Of a stretch of 21,112 nt of DNA, positions 6,742 through 14,597 are shown in pieces; position 1 is the stretch's first letter; each line of letters begins with the position of its first letter. Origin of the DNA: UBA4717 sp045536775 (GTDB lineage: Bacteria > Bacillota > Clostridia > Oscillospirales > CAG-272); contig JAZSOD010000076.1 of NCBI GenBank assembly GCA_045536775.1, positions 1 through 21,112 of the forward strand. Direction: 5' to 3'. A model generated the notes under the pieces. It was not told the origin of the DNA. It worked only from the letters and a program-made list of their open reading frames with translations, and did not search any database. A program made the position numbers and the translations under genes.

Positions 6742-7241
6742 TATTTGAGATTTACGTCCTTTGAAAATCCGTGAATAAATCCGTTTGTGTCGGCGGAGCA
6801 GATGTCGCCGCCGACAACACGCTTGCCCTTGACCAGCACGTTTGCGTAAACCGTGCCGTTGTAGCCGTCGTAGTTGGTGACGCTGAAGGTATAACGCATA
6901 AGCTTTTTGCGCTTGTACTTCGAGAGATCAAGCCCCTGCTTTTTCTGAAGCTCGTTGTAGCCGGTGAACACCTTGTCGAATTCCTCGGGAATTGTTACTT
7001 CAGCCTCCTCGAGAGGCTTTGAGTCTACCTGCCAGCCGAACTGTCCGAGAAATGCTATAACGTCCTCGGAGGTTTTTACATTGTCGAATCGTATCTCCTG
7101 AGAGGTCACCGTCTCCCCCGTGCTTACCACAACGGGCTCGTAGCCGGGTATGAACGCTATCAGCGCTACGAGCGCGATCACCGCTACTCCCACCACGCCG
7201 AAAAATTTCAGAGTGTTTGCTCTGAGTGAATAGATAAACAT
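6741..7241 (-). CDS. DUF4830-like membrane-anchored protein
   Basis: The protein has 166 residues when started at the ATG at 7241, which is preceded by a strong AAAGGAG at seven bases. The longer frame from 7265 has no such site. One membrane helix lies at about residues 13-32 (FFGVVGVAVIALVALIAFIP), and the rest would be outside the membrane. The outer domain has the pattern I associate with DUF4830: FLGQFGWQVD, an EVTIPEEFD segment, YNELQKKQGLDLSKYK, a YTFSVTNY strand, and a C-terminal GGDICSADTNGFIHGF. The function of that family is unknown. It follows the AGCS transporter gene by 60 bases on the same strand and may be co-transcribed, and it ends in the shared terminator at 6703-6741. Confidence 0.82.
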   Translation of the reverse strand: MFIYSLRANTLKFFGVVGVAVIALVALIAFIPGYEPVVVSTGETVTSQEIRFDNVKTSEDVIAFLGQFGWQVDSKPLEEAEVTIPEEFDKVFTGYNELQKKQGLDLSKYKRKKLMRYTFSVTNYDGYNGTVYANVLVKGKRVVGGDICSADTNGFIHGFSKDVNLK

Positions 7242-7301
7242 ACCGTATCTCCTTTGAAAATTCATATTTCCGTAGTAAATTATATTAGCGAGCTTTACCG
7301 A

Positions 7302-8633
7302 TTATGTTTGCGAAAAGTATTTGTCTGTGTCGCTTTTTATTTCCCCCGACAAATACAGTATGTATCCGCAGTTGATGAGCGTCATTACCGCAACCGAGAG
7401 GTCGGATAGCTCCCACATAACGGATGCCGGTATGACCGCGCCCAAAAGCACCGAGAGGGAATACAGAAGCCTATAAGCAAAGAGCAAAATGCCGCGTTTT
7501 GCCCCCGTAAAATAATCGTCGAGTAAAAATCTCAGCGCCTCGATACCGTATACCGACCAGCATATAATCGTTGCAAATGCGAAAAATCCCACCGACAGAC
7601 TTATGAAGTATGGCGCGGCGCTGCCGATGAAGACCCCGAAAGCGTCAATGGATACGAGCATAGCGTCATCACCCGAATAATTGCCGGACAAAAGTATAAC
7701 GAATGCGGTGAGTGAGCAGAGAAGTATGGTGTCGATAAAGACCTCGGCTATTCCGAAAAAGCCTTGCTCGCAAGGTGAGCTTGTGTCGCTACCCGCGTGG
7801 GCGGTCGGGGAGGTTCCGCTGCCTGCCTCGTTTGAAAGTATTCCACGCGCAACGCCGAAGCGCATAGCGCGTATAAAGCCGTACGAGACAACCCCAACGC
7901 CTGCCGACCTGAAGCTGAACGCATCCTTTAGTATCATCTCTATCACCCCGGGAAGCCTTGAGGCGTTGGTAAGTATTACGTACAGCGACACGGCGGTGTA
8001 GATAATGCAAAAGGCGGGCACAGCACGCACCGTGATGCTTGCCACCGACGAAAAGCCCCCGGAAATAATGAGAAGCGTCAGAATTGCGGTTATCGCGCCC
8101 AGGGCGTACGGACTGAGTCCAAAGCTTTTCTCAAACGCTACCGCCATAGAGTTCGACTGAACGATACTTCCCATAGTGATTGAGGTTATAACGCACAACA
8201 GCGCGAAAACAAAGCCCAGACGTCTGTGACCGTGAGCAGACATATACGCGAATGCACCGCCCGTAAAGCGACGTTTCCCGTTTTCGCGTATGCTGCGGCG
8301 GTACTTGACGGCAAGCAGAATTTCCGAAAACTTCAGTATCGATGCGAAAAGCGCCGATAACCACATCCAGAACACCGCCCCGGGACCGCCGAGTGAAATA
8401 GCACCGGCAACCCCTGCAATGTTACCGACACCGAGTGTTCCCGCGAGCGCCACCGACAGAGCTTTTGCGGGCGAGTTTCCCGTACCCGAGCCTCTCAAAA
8501 GAGGCGCAAAGGTTTTCTTCGGCTTTAGCAAGGGGAAGAATTTTAGTCTTGCCGACATGATAAGTCCGACCGAAAAAACGACAACAGGCAGGGCAGGGCC
8601 GAATATGTAAGTGTTAAGAAAATTTATTATCAT
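7302..8633 (-). CDS. Sodium:alanine symporter (AGCS) family transporter
   Basis: The product has 443 residues, the usual size for this family (about 440-480), with some ten hydrophobic membrane segments. The best-conserved AGCS signature is present near residues 60-95: ALAGTLGVGNIAGVAGAISL followed by GGPGAVFWMWLSALFA. Other family features are the TGGAFAYM segment and the central SNEAGSGTSPTAHA stretch. Members import alanine, glycine or related amino acids with Na+ (or H+); the exact substrate cannot be read here. The ATG at 8633 is preferred: GGTGAG lies about five bases upstream. A TTG one codon earlier (8636) is also open. It is divergent from groES, and a poor -35/-10 pair (TTGACT at 8715-8720, TATTTT at 8690-8695, 19-base spacer) is the best promoter candidate. 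Confidence 0.88.
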   Translation of the reverse strand: MIINFLNTYIFGPALPVVVFSVGLIMSARLKFFPLLKPKKTFAPLLRGSGTGNSPAKALSVALAGTLGVGNIAGVAGAISLGGPGAVFWMWLSALFASILKFSEILLAVKYRRSIRENGKRRFTGGAFAYMSAHGHRRLGFVFALLCVITSITMGSIVQSNSMAVAFEKSFGLSPYALGAITAILTLLIISGGFSSVASITVRAVPAFCIIYTAVSLYVILTNASRLPGVIEMILKDAFSFRSAGVGVVSYGFIRAMRFGVARGILSNEAGSGTSPTAHAGSDTSSPCEQGFFGIAEVFIDTILLCSLTAFVILLSGNYSGDDAMLVSIDAFGVFIGSAAPYFISLSVGFFAFATIICWSVYGIEALRFLLDDYFTGAKRGILLFAYRLLYSLSVLLGAVIPASVMWELSDLSVAVMTLINCGYILYLSGEIKSDTDKYFSQT

Positions 8634-8775
8634 CAAGGCTCACCTTTTTCCATGTTTCACATAGAATATTTCTTATATAAACCTATGAAAAAATACGCAG
8701 AAAAAGTACTTTGGAGTCAAATATTACGTCAGGTGGCATAAAATGTTAAAACAATGTAAACTATAATAAAAAGCC

Positions 8776-8804
8776 TTGATTTTTTATGTCTTGTGGGCTA
8801 CAAT
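8776..8804 (+). promoter_or_regulatory. Sigma-A promoter of groES-groEL
   Basis: TTGATT (8776-8781), 17-base spacer, TACAAT (8799-8804). The predicted start near 8811 places the CIRCE element in the first transcribed bases, the classic HrcA-controlled arrangement. Confidence 0.8.
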
Positions 8805-8816
8805 AGCAGGTGTGGT

Positions 8817-8843
8817 TTGGCACTTGGAGGCTCCGAGTGCTAA
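8817..8843 (+). promoter_or_regulatory. CIRCE operator (HrcA binding site)
   Basis: TTGGCACTT (8817-8825), nine-base spacer, GAGTGCTAA (8835-8843). The consensus is TTAGCACTC-N9-GAGTGCTAA. The right half is perfect; the left half differs at two positions (third and ninth). The spacer GGAGGCTCC is itself nearly symmetric (GGAG/CTCC), so the mRNA can form a longer hairpin. HrcA represses class I heat-shock genes through this element. hrcA itself is not in the window. Confidence 0.93.
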
Positions 8844-8890
8844 ACGGTATAAATTTTGGCAAACGGCCAACAGAATTGGAGGAATATATT

Positions 8891-9175
8891 ATGACACTCA
8901 AGCCTCTTGCAGATCGCGTGGTTGTAAAGATGGTTGAAGCAGAGGAGACCACAAAAAGCGGTATCATTCTCGCAGGCACGGCAAAGGAAAAGCCGCAGGT
9001 AGCAGAGATAGTTGCGGTAGGTCCCGGCGGAATGGTTGACGGTAAGGACGTTGTTATGACCGTAAAGGTAGGAGACAAGGTTATTACAAGTAAATATTCG
9101 GGAACAGAAGTGAAATGCGACGGAACTGAGTATATTATAGTACGTCAGGGCGACATTCTTGCAATAGTAGAGTAA
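8891..9175 (+). CDS. groES: Co-chaperonin GroES
   Basis: The protein has 94 residues, the standard GroES length. It opens with MTLKPLADRVVVKMVEAEE, contains the mobile-loop region (ETTKSGIILAGTAKEKPQ), the conserved VAVGPGG turn and the C-terminal EYIIVRQGDILAIVE. It forms the heptameric lid on GroEL and assists ATP-dependent folding in the cytoplasm. The start is the ATG at 8891, with GGAGGA (8878-8883) seven bases upstream. The open frame continues upstream to 8810, but that part is promoter and CIRCE sequence. It is 25 bases ahead of groEL in one operon, repressed through CIRCE. A short stem TTGGC/GCCAA (8856-8870) stands just before the ribosome-binding site. Confidence 0.98.
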   Translation: MTLKPLADRVVVKMVEAEETTKSGIILAGTAKEKPQVAEIVAVGPGGMVDGKDVVMTVKVGDKVITSKYSGTEVKCDGTEYIIVRQGDILAIVE

Positions 9176-9200
9176 TTAATACACAAAGGAGTAATGCATC

Positions 9201-10835
9201 ATGGCAAAGGAACTTGCATTCGGTATTGAAGCGAGAAACGCGCTTCAGGCAGGCGTTGATAAGCTTGCAGACACAGTAAAGATAACACTCGGACCCAAGG
9301 GCAGAAACGTAGTTCTCGATAAGAAGTACGGTGCACCCCTTATCACAAACGACGGTGTTACCATAGCAAAGGAGATCGAGCTTGACGATCCTATGGAAAA
9401 TATGGGTGCTCAGCTCGTTAAGGAAGTTGCAACAAAAACTAACGACGCGGCAGGTGACGGTACGACTACCGCAACGCTTCTTGCTCAGGCGTTTATTCGC
9501 GAGGGTATGAAGAACGTAGCTGCCGGCGCTAACCCCATCATAGTTCGTAAGGGTATCCAGAAGGCAGTTAATGCAGCAGTTGAAGGACTCATCGCTAACT
9601 CCAAGAAGGTAAACGGTTCTGCTGACATCGCAAGAGTCGGTACTATCTCGGCAGGCGACGAGGTTATAGGTCAGCTTATCGCGGACGCTATGGAAAAGGT
9701 TACCGCAGACGGCGTTATCACGGTTGAGGAATCAAAGTCGGCAGAAACCTACAGCGAGGTTGTTGAGGGTATGCAGTTCGACCGCGGTTACCTCTCTCCC
9801 TATATGGCAACAGACACAGATAAGATGGAAGCGGTTATCGATGACGCGCGCATTCTTATCACAGACAAGAAGATCTCCAATATTCAGGAGATACTCCCCG
9901 TTCTCGAGCAGGTAGTTCAGAACGGTATGAAGCTTCTCATCATTGCAGAGGACGTTGAAGGCGAGGCTCTCACAACTCTCGTGCTCAACAAGCTCCGCGG
10001 TACGTTTACCGTTGTAGCAGTTAAGGCTCCCGGCTTTGGTGACAGAAGAAAAGAAATGCTTCAGGACATCGCTGTTCTCACGGGCGGCGAGGTTATCTCG
10101 AGCGAGCTTGGCTTCGAGCTCAAGGACACTCAGCTCATACAGCTCGGTTACGCAAGACAGGTTAAGGTAAACAAGGAAAATACAATTATCGTAGGCGGTG
10201 CGGGCGACTCTGCGGCTATCAAGGGCAGAATCGGTCAGATCAAGGCTGCTCTTGAAACAACGACAAGCGACTTTGACCGTGAAAAGCTTCAGGAAAGACT
10301 CGCTAAGATATCGGGCGGTGTTGCGGTTATCAAGGTAGGCGCGGCAACCGAGACCGAAATGAAGGAAAAGAAGCTTCGCATCGAGGACGCGCTCAACGCA
10401 ACACGTGCGGCAGTTGAAGAGGGTATCGTTGCAGGAGGCGGAACCGCGTTCCTCAATGTTATCCCCAACGTAAAGGCAATCATCGACACAGTTGAGGGCG
10501 ACGAAAAGACAGGTGTCAGCATCGTTCTCAAGGCGCTTGAGGAGCCTATCCGTCAGATCGCGGCTAATGCAGGTCTCGAGGGCTCTGTAATAGTAGACAA
10601 GATTCTTACCGCAGGCAAGACCAATTACGGTTTTGACGCATACAACGAGGAATACGTTGATATGATCAAGGCAGGAATCGTGGATCCTACGAAGGTATCG
10701 AGAAGCGCACTTCAGAACGCGGCATCGGTTGCAGCAACAGTTCTTACGACCGAGGCTCTTGTATATGACAAGAAGGAAGAAGCAGCCGCAGCAGCACCCG
10801 CCGCAGGAATGGGCGGTATGGGCGGAATGTATTAA
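9201..10835 (+). CDS. groEL: Chaperonin GroEL
   Basis: The protein has 544 residues, full length for GroEL. Conserved features in order are TLGPKGRNVVLDKKYG (ATP site), NDGVTIAKEIELDDP, GDGTTTATLLAQA with the catalytic Asp near residue 87, and the apical-domain segments AVKAPGFGDRRKEMLQDIA and GGVAVIKVGAATETEMKEKK. Then follow the equatorial VEEGIVAGGGTAFL and the Gly/Met-rich flexible tail GMGGMGGMY. It builds the double-heptamer cage that refolds proteins together with GroES. ATG at 9201 has AAAGGAG about nine bases upstream. It is the second gene of the CIRCE-controlled operon and is closed by a strong terminator at 10855-10887. Nothing is missing or unusual. Confidence 0.99.
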   Translation: MAKELAFGIEARNALQAGVDKLADTVKITLGPKGRNVVLDKKYGAPLITNDGVTIAKEIELDDPMENMGAQLVKEVATKTNDAAGDGTTTATLLAQAFIREGMKNVAAGANPIIVRKGIQKAVNAAVEGLIANSKKVNGSADIARVGTISAGDEVIGQLIADAMEKVTADGVITVEESKSAETYSEVVEGMQFDRGYLSPYMATDTDKMEAVIDDARILITDKKISNIQEILPVLEQVVQNGMKLLIIAEDVEGEALTTLVLNKLRGTFTVVAVKAPGFGDRRKEMLQDIAVLTGGEVISSELGFELKDTQLIQLGYARQVKVNKENTIIVGGAGDSAAIKGRIGQIKAALETTTSDFDREKLQERLAKISGGVAVIKVGAATETEMKEKKLRIEDALNATRAAVEEGIVAGGGTAFLNVIPNVKAIIDTVEGDEKTGVSIVLKALEEPIRQIAANAGLEGSVIVDKILTAGKTNYGFDAYNEEYVDMIKAGIVDPTKVSRSALQNAASVAATVLTTEALVYDKKEEAAAAAPAAGMGGMGGMY

Positions 10836-10854
10836 TTCCGAAAAACAATCAGTA

Positions 10855-10887
10855 AAAAAACGAGTTGCCATACGCAACTCGTTTTTT
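10855..10887 (+). terminator. Rho-independent terminator of groES-groEL
   Basis: AAAAAACGAGTTGC (10855-10868) pairs perfectly over 14 bp with GCAACTCGTTTTTT (10874-10887), loop CATAC, ending in a six-base T-run. Confidence 0.93.
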
Positions 10888-10905
10888 ACCCGACAAAGCT
10901 TGATT

Positions 10906-10911
10906 TATAAT
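10906..10911 (+). promoter_or_regulatory. Possible -10 box before the cysteine-bearing protein gene
   Basis: TATAAT lies 26 bases before the ATG at 10938, but the matching -35 position (TTTTTA, 10883-10888) falls in the groEL terminator T-run and is poor. The downstream gene may instead depend partly on read-through from groEL. Confidence 0.4.
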
Positions 10912-10937
10912 TGTTAAAAGAGAAGGAGAATTGCCGT

Positions 10938-11591
10938 ATGTCAATGATTATTCGTGAAAATAAAACTTGTGTAATTTGCGGGAAAGAGGGAAGCTATCCC
11001 AAAGTTGCGAGTACTAACGAATTTGGTCCGTGCGATCTTGACCTTCGCCCAGCTGAAATGAGAAGAAGCACTATGCCTGCGTGGGTGGAAGAATGTGATT
11101 CCTGCGGTTACGTTTCACACGACGTATCAAAGCTACCCGCGGACGTTGACGATGATAATTCCGTAAAGGCGATCCTTTTGTCGCACCAATACGCATTTAC
11201 CGAGGACAGATATTTTACAAGTGACCTTGCCGTAAGGTTTTATAAGCACTACGTAATAAACAGAGAGCTTAAAAAGCACAAAGGGGCATTTAACTCGCTC
11301 GTGTACGCGGCGTGGGCGTGTGATGATGCAGACGACAAGGATAACGCTGCGTTTTGCCGAAAGCTTGCGGCAGAGTATCTTGATATTATATTTGAGCAAG
11401 AGGGCAGCAATGATAACTTACTGCTTCAAAAGGCAGACTTGCTCAGAAGAAGCGGAAGCTTTGACGAGGTTATAAAGCAGTATTCGCAAGTGACCTTTGA
11501 AAATGATTTCCTAAACAAAATAGTCGCTTTTCAGATAGAAAAAGCAAGACTCGGGGACGATAACTGCTATACCGTAGCAGACGTTAAGTGA
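10938..11591 (+). CDS. Cysteine-bearing (zinc-ribbon-like) protein, DUF2225-like, unknown function
   Basis: The product has 217 residues. The N-terminal 80 residues carry two Cys pairs, CVICGK and CDSCGYV, spaced about 70 residues apart, suggesting a zinc ribbon. Between them lies FGPCDLDLRP. This arrangement resembles DUF2225 proteins, in which CPxC and CxxCGY pairs frame an Asp/Arg-containing segment, but I am not certain of the family. The C-terminal part is helical, with TPR-like runs such as LLLQKADLLRRSGSFDEVIK. No membrane helix or signal peptide is seen. The start at 10938 has AAGGAG about nine bases upstream; the nine codons before it in the open frame overlap that site and are rejected. 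It is a single gene between the groEL terminator and the terminator at 11610-11640. Confidence 0.75.
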   Translation: MSMIIRENKTCVICGKEGSYPKVASTNEFGPCDLDLRPAEMRRSTMPAWVEECDSCGYVSHDVSKLPADVDDDNSVKAILLSHQYAFTEDRYFTSDLAVRFYKHYVINRELKKHKGAFNSLVYAAWACDDADDKDNAAFCRKLAAEYLDIIFEQEGSNDNLLLQKADLLRRSGSFDEVIKQYSQVTFENDFLNKIVAFQIEKARLGDDNCYTVADVK

Positions 11592-11609
11592 GTATACATA
11601 AACAAGACG

Positions 11610-11640
11610 AAAACCGCATCGGATTTCCCGATGCGGTTTT
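11610..11640. terminator. Bidirectional rho-independent terminator
   Basis: AAAACCGCATCGG (11610-11622) pairs perfectly over 13 bp with CCGATGCGGTTTT (11628-11640), loop ATTTC. It separates convergent genes: the cysteine-bearing protein (+) and the lactate permease (-). Confidence 0.92.
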
Positions 11641-11656
11641 TATTAACCTAATATTA

Positions 11657-13288
11657 TTATGACTGCGGATTTATTCCGAGTGCTAAGGCAATATAGAAGA
11701 TTGCAACCGTGATAAGTGTGTATATAAGCATCGGAATTACGTTTGTTTTGATAAGCTTACCCTCTCTACCCGAGGTTCCGATGGTTGCACTTGCGGCAAC
11801 TGCGTTGTTGATACAAACCATATTGCCGACAGCCGCACCTACGCACTGCATTGAGAGTGCAAACACGGTGGGAAGACCGAGAACTGTTGCGGTATTGAAC
11901 TGGAGATTTGAAAACAGGTTCATTGAAACTGTTGCAGAGCCGGAAACGAAAGCTCCCAAAACGCCGATAAACGGACAAATGAGAACGTACAGACTCTTGC
12001 CGACCATAGCGAGAGCTGACGCCATTTCATTTATCATGCTCATTCCGTCTGCATTTTTGTATTTCATAACTTCAACGAGCGCAAGACCGAATACGAGAGC
12101 GAGAGCCGCGCCCGAAACCTGCTTGAGTGTGTCGATCCAGGAGCGCTTTATCATTTGCTTGTCCATCTTGTGAATAATGTTGGTTATAAGCGCAACGATC
12201 ACGAAGAAGGTGCCGGGCAAATATGCCCACTTAAGACTCCAATCGAGGTTTTCAAAGCCGAGAAGATTATCAACCTTTATAACGAAAGGAGCACCGCCTG
12301 TGAGAAGCCCCTTGATTCCAAGCTGAGGAATACGTGTTATAACGAGTATAACCGCAATCAACAAATAGGGAATCCAAGCCTTTAACAACGGCATTTTCGA
12401 TTCCTTAACGGGGGATACTTCGCTAGTTGCAAGCCAATCCTTGTCCCACTCGGACGGATCACCGAATGACCAGGTTTCCTTAGGAACGAGGAAACCGCTC
12501 TTTGCCGCAATTACGGTTGTAGCTATCGAGATGAGCGACGCAACGAGGGACGCAAACTCGTAACCGATAAATATTGAAATGAGCAAAAGCGGAACCGAGA
12601 AAGTAAGACCTGTAAAGAGTGCGAACGGAGCCGCTTTAAGTGCGGGCTTGAACGACTTGTCTTTACTGAAAAGCTTTGTTGTCATCATCAAAACGATGAG
12701 AGGGAGAAGGGTGCTTACAACCGCGTGAGGGAGAGCTGTCCAGAACGAGAATCCCGAAATAAATGCGGCATTATCATTCATATTGAGCAAACCGAGTGCG
12801 GCGGTAACGGGTGTTCCGACTGCGCCGAATGAAACAGCGGACGAGTCAAACGTAAGCGTAATCATCGCAGCTGCCATAGGCGGGAATCCGAGGCATACGA
12901 GAAGGGGGCCTGCCAAAGCGGCGGGAGTTCCGAATCCTGCAGCGGCTTCAATGAAAGAACAGAACGAAAAACCGATAATGCAAGCCTGAACGCGCTTGTC
13001 GGGGCAGATGTTCATAAATCCGCGGTTGATAGCGGCAGTTGCGCCCGAAGTTTTGAGAGTGTTCATAACCAAGATCGCACCTAAAATGATAATAAGCACG
13101 TCGAGAGAACTGAGCACACCGTAGAGCGAACCTGCAAGAAGCCCAAGGATGTCGATTTTCCAAATGAATTTACCGAACACGAACGCCATTGCCCACGAAA
13201 TGATAAGACACCTCTTCGCAGGCCAGTTGAATGCCATCATAAGAACCAGAGTGGTCAGTATGGGCAAGAACGCTAATAATGCTAACAT
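11657..13288 (-). CDS. L-lactate permease family transporter
   Basis: The protein has 543 residues with about 12-14 membrane helices, as expected for the LctP/LldP family (about 530-560). Recognisable stretches are the N-terminal LAFLPILTTLVLMMAFNWPA, the family motif CSFIEAAAGFGTPAALAGPL near residue 110, TFDSSAVSFGAVGTPVTAAL near 145, and the C-terminal GSATVSMNLFSNLQ and GAAVGNMVCINNAVAASATI. Members take up L-lactate (also D-lactate or glycolate) with protons. No lactate dehydrogenase, lutABC or electron-transfer genes are adjacent, so use of lactate cannot be confirmed here. The ATG at 13288 has only a weak AGAAAGAAG site. A good promoter (13336-13364) lies about 40 bases upstream, and the unit ends at the terminator at 11610-11640. 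Confidence 0.93.
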   Translation of the reverse strand: MLALLAFLPILTTLVLMMAFNWPAKRCLIISWAMAFVFGKFIWKIDILGLLAGSLYGVLSSLDVLIIILGAILVMNTLKTSGATAAINRGFMNICPDKRVQACIIGFSFCSFIEAAAGFGTPAALAGPLLVCLGFPPMAAAMITLTFDSSAVSFGAVGTPVTAALGLLNMNDNAAFISGFSFWTALPHAVVSTLLPLIVLMMTTKLFSKDKSFKPALKAAPFALFTGLTFSVPLLLISIFIGYEFASLVASLISIATTVIAAKSGFLVPKETWSFGDPSEWDKDWLATSEVSPVKESKMPLLKAWIPYLLIAVILVITRIPQLGIKGLLTGGAPFVIKVDNLLGFENLDWSLKWAYLPGTFFVIVALITNIIHKMDKQMIKRSWIDTLKQVSGAALALVFGLALVEVMKYKNADGMSMINEMASALAMVGKSLYVLICPFIGVLGAFVSGSATVSMNLFSNLQFNTATVLGLPTVFALSMQCVGAAVGNMVCINNAVAASATIGTSGREGKLIKTNVIPMLIYTLITVAIFYIALALGINPQS

Positions 13289-13335
13289 AAGTATACTTCT
13301 TTCTCTATATCAATATTACATCTTAAACAAGGAAT

Positions 13336-13364
13336 ATTTTACCAAAAGTGTGTCTTAAAGTCAA
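13336..13364 (-). promoter_or_regulatory. Sigma-A promoter of the lactate permease gene
   Basis: On the minus strand TTGACT (13359-13364), 17-base spacer, TAAAAT (13336-13341). Directly upstream of the -35 box is a small dyad TGGT-N7-ACCA (13365-13379) that might be a regulator site. Confidence 0.75.
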
Positions 13365-13422
13365 TGGTAATATAGACCAATATATAGTTTTGCCGATTGA
13401 TAGCAGACTATTCATGATAACA

Positions 13423-13457
13423 AAATACTCTCATCGGATCTACCAATGAGAGTATTT
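13423..13457 (-). terminator. Rho-independent terminator of the RraA/DUF6472-like unit
   Basis: AAATACTCTCAT (13423-13434) and ATGAGAGTATTT (13446-13457) form a perfect 12-bp stem. On the minus strand it is followed by TTGTTAT, and it lies 12 bases past the stop at 13470. Confidence 0.75.
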
Positions 13458-13469
13458 GAATGCGATATA

Positions 13470-13679
13470 TCAGTTTTGGCGACGGACGGTTTTGTACTCG
13501 TCGTGAAGATAGAAGTGAGGACAACGGCTGTTGTCACCCGTCATAAAGCTGACCATTTCATCTTCATCAAGATTTACCGTGCACATTTCTTCTCCCGTTT
13601 CCTCGTCTGAGTCAAAGTACACACACATCTCACAGTTTGTGGGAGGAAGCGGCTTTTTATTTTTCTTCTTGTCCGTCAT
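13470..13679 (-). CDS. Small four-cysteine protein, DUF6472-like
   Basis: The product has 69 residues. After a lysine-rich start come four cysteines (about positions 16, 19, 33 and 53) in the order NCEMC, EEMC, SRC, which could bind one metal ion. The central NLDEDEMVSFMTGDN and the C-terminal CPHFYLHDEYKTVRRQN match what I remember of DUF6472, a small clostridial family of unknown function. The ATG at 13679 is preceded by AGGTG at about eight bases. It follows the RraA-like gene by 15 bases and shares its transcript, ending at the hairpin at 13423-13457. Confidence 0.82.
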   Translation of the reverse strand: MTDKKKNKKPLPPTNCEMCVYFDSDEETGEEMCTVNLDEDEMVSFMTGDNSRCPHFYLHDEYKTVRRQN

Positions 13680-13694
13680 TTTGTTGCACCTGAA

Positions 13695-14597
13695 TTAAAG
13701 AGCAGACTGAGTATCGTTCGGGTCGCCGTTGATTGCGAGATCGTATTCAAGCGACCAGTCCATACCTCTGTACTCTGCGGCACGCTCGTCTGTTTCGATG
13801 AACTCCATAAGCAAGTCGAGCATATCCTTGGACCAGGTGTTTTTGTCTATCTGAGCAGTTGTAAACTTGTTAAGCGTGATCATTTCGAAGCCGAAGAGGT
13901 CCTTTACCTGAGTCTTAGCTGCACCGTCAACAACCTCGGGAACGAGGTGGCTGGGTATAAAGAGCACACCGCCGCCTGCACCGAATACGATGTCACCGGG
14001 CAAGCATATAGCGTTACCGATTCTGGTAGCGGTATTGAAGCCTGTCATAATGAAGTCACGGATGGGAGTGGGGTCAATGCCTCTGTAATAAACCTGAACT
14101 CCTTCAACCTTCTTCATCTGTTCAACGTCACGAACGCCGCCCCAGATTACACCGCCGCCTGTCTTGGTCTTGTTCTTGATAGCGGTTGTAAGGTTTCCAC
14201 CGAGGAATGTGCCCTTGTATATCTTGTCGTACATATCGATAACGACAACGTCACCCTCAACGAGCGAGTCGATGACCCACTGGTTGTAAGTACCCGTTCT
14301 GTTTTCGCTTCTTCCAATGTCTTTAACAACACCGTCAAGGTCGGGACGGTAAGGGCAGTATGTAGCGGTGACGGCACGGCCGATAAGCTTTCTTCCGTCA
14401 TCGTGGAGTGTGTGAAGTCTGCCTTCAAACTGGCTTTCGTAGCCCTTAACGAAGATAGGCTTCCATACCTCTTCAAGTGTGAGCTTTCTGAGAGCCTTGA
14501 GGTATCTGTCCGGAACGTAAGGACGTCCGTCGTCAAGTCTGTCGCCCTTCCACAAGGGAGTAAGCGCGATTATCTCGTCTCTGTCATTGAAATGCAT
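13695..14597 (-). CDS. RraA-like family protein (HMG/CHA aldolase superfamily fold)
   Basis: The protein has 300 residues, longer than E. coli RraA (about 160), with the RraA-like core in roughly residues 70-230. The diagnostic segment is GGNLTTAIKNKTKTGGGVIW followed by GGVRD (residues 133-157). It contains the Arg-Asp pair (156-157) that in related 4-hydroxy-4-methyl-2-oxoglutarate aldolases helps bind the divalent metal and substrate. The extra 60-70 residues at each end are typical of the larger RraA-like group annotated as dimethylmenaquinone methyltransferase-like; that label is historical and no methyltransferase motif is seen. Which 2-oxo acid, if any, it cleaves is unknown. It is first in a two-gene unit with the DUF6472-like gene. 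No convincing promoter was found; TATAAT occurs 33 bases upstream without a -35. Confidence 0.85.
   Translation of the reverse strand: MHFNDRDEIIALTPLWKGDRLDDGRPYVPDRYLKALRKLTLEEVWKPIFVKGYESQFEGRLHTLHDDGRKLIGRAVTATYCPYRPDLDGVVKDIGRSENRTGTYNQWVIDSLVEGDVVVIDMYDKIYKGTFLGGNLTTAIKNKTKTGGGVIWGGVRDVEQMKKVEGVQVYYRGIDPTPIRDFIMTGFNTATRIGNAICLPGDIVFGAGGGVLFIPSHLVPEVVDGAAKTQVKDLFGFEMITLNKFTTAQIDKNTWSKDMLDLLMEFIETDERAAEYRGMDWSLEYDLAINGDPNDTQSAL

Noticed and set aside
9732..10877. 381-codon open frame antisense to groEL
   Set aside because: Cysteine- and arginine-rich shadow translation of a highly biased gene, without start signals or family likeness.
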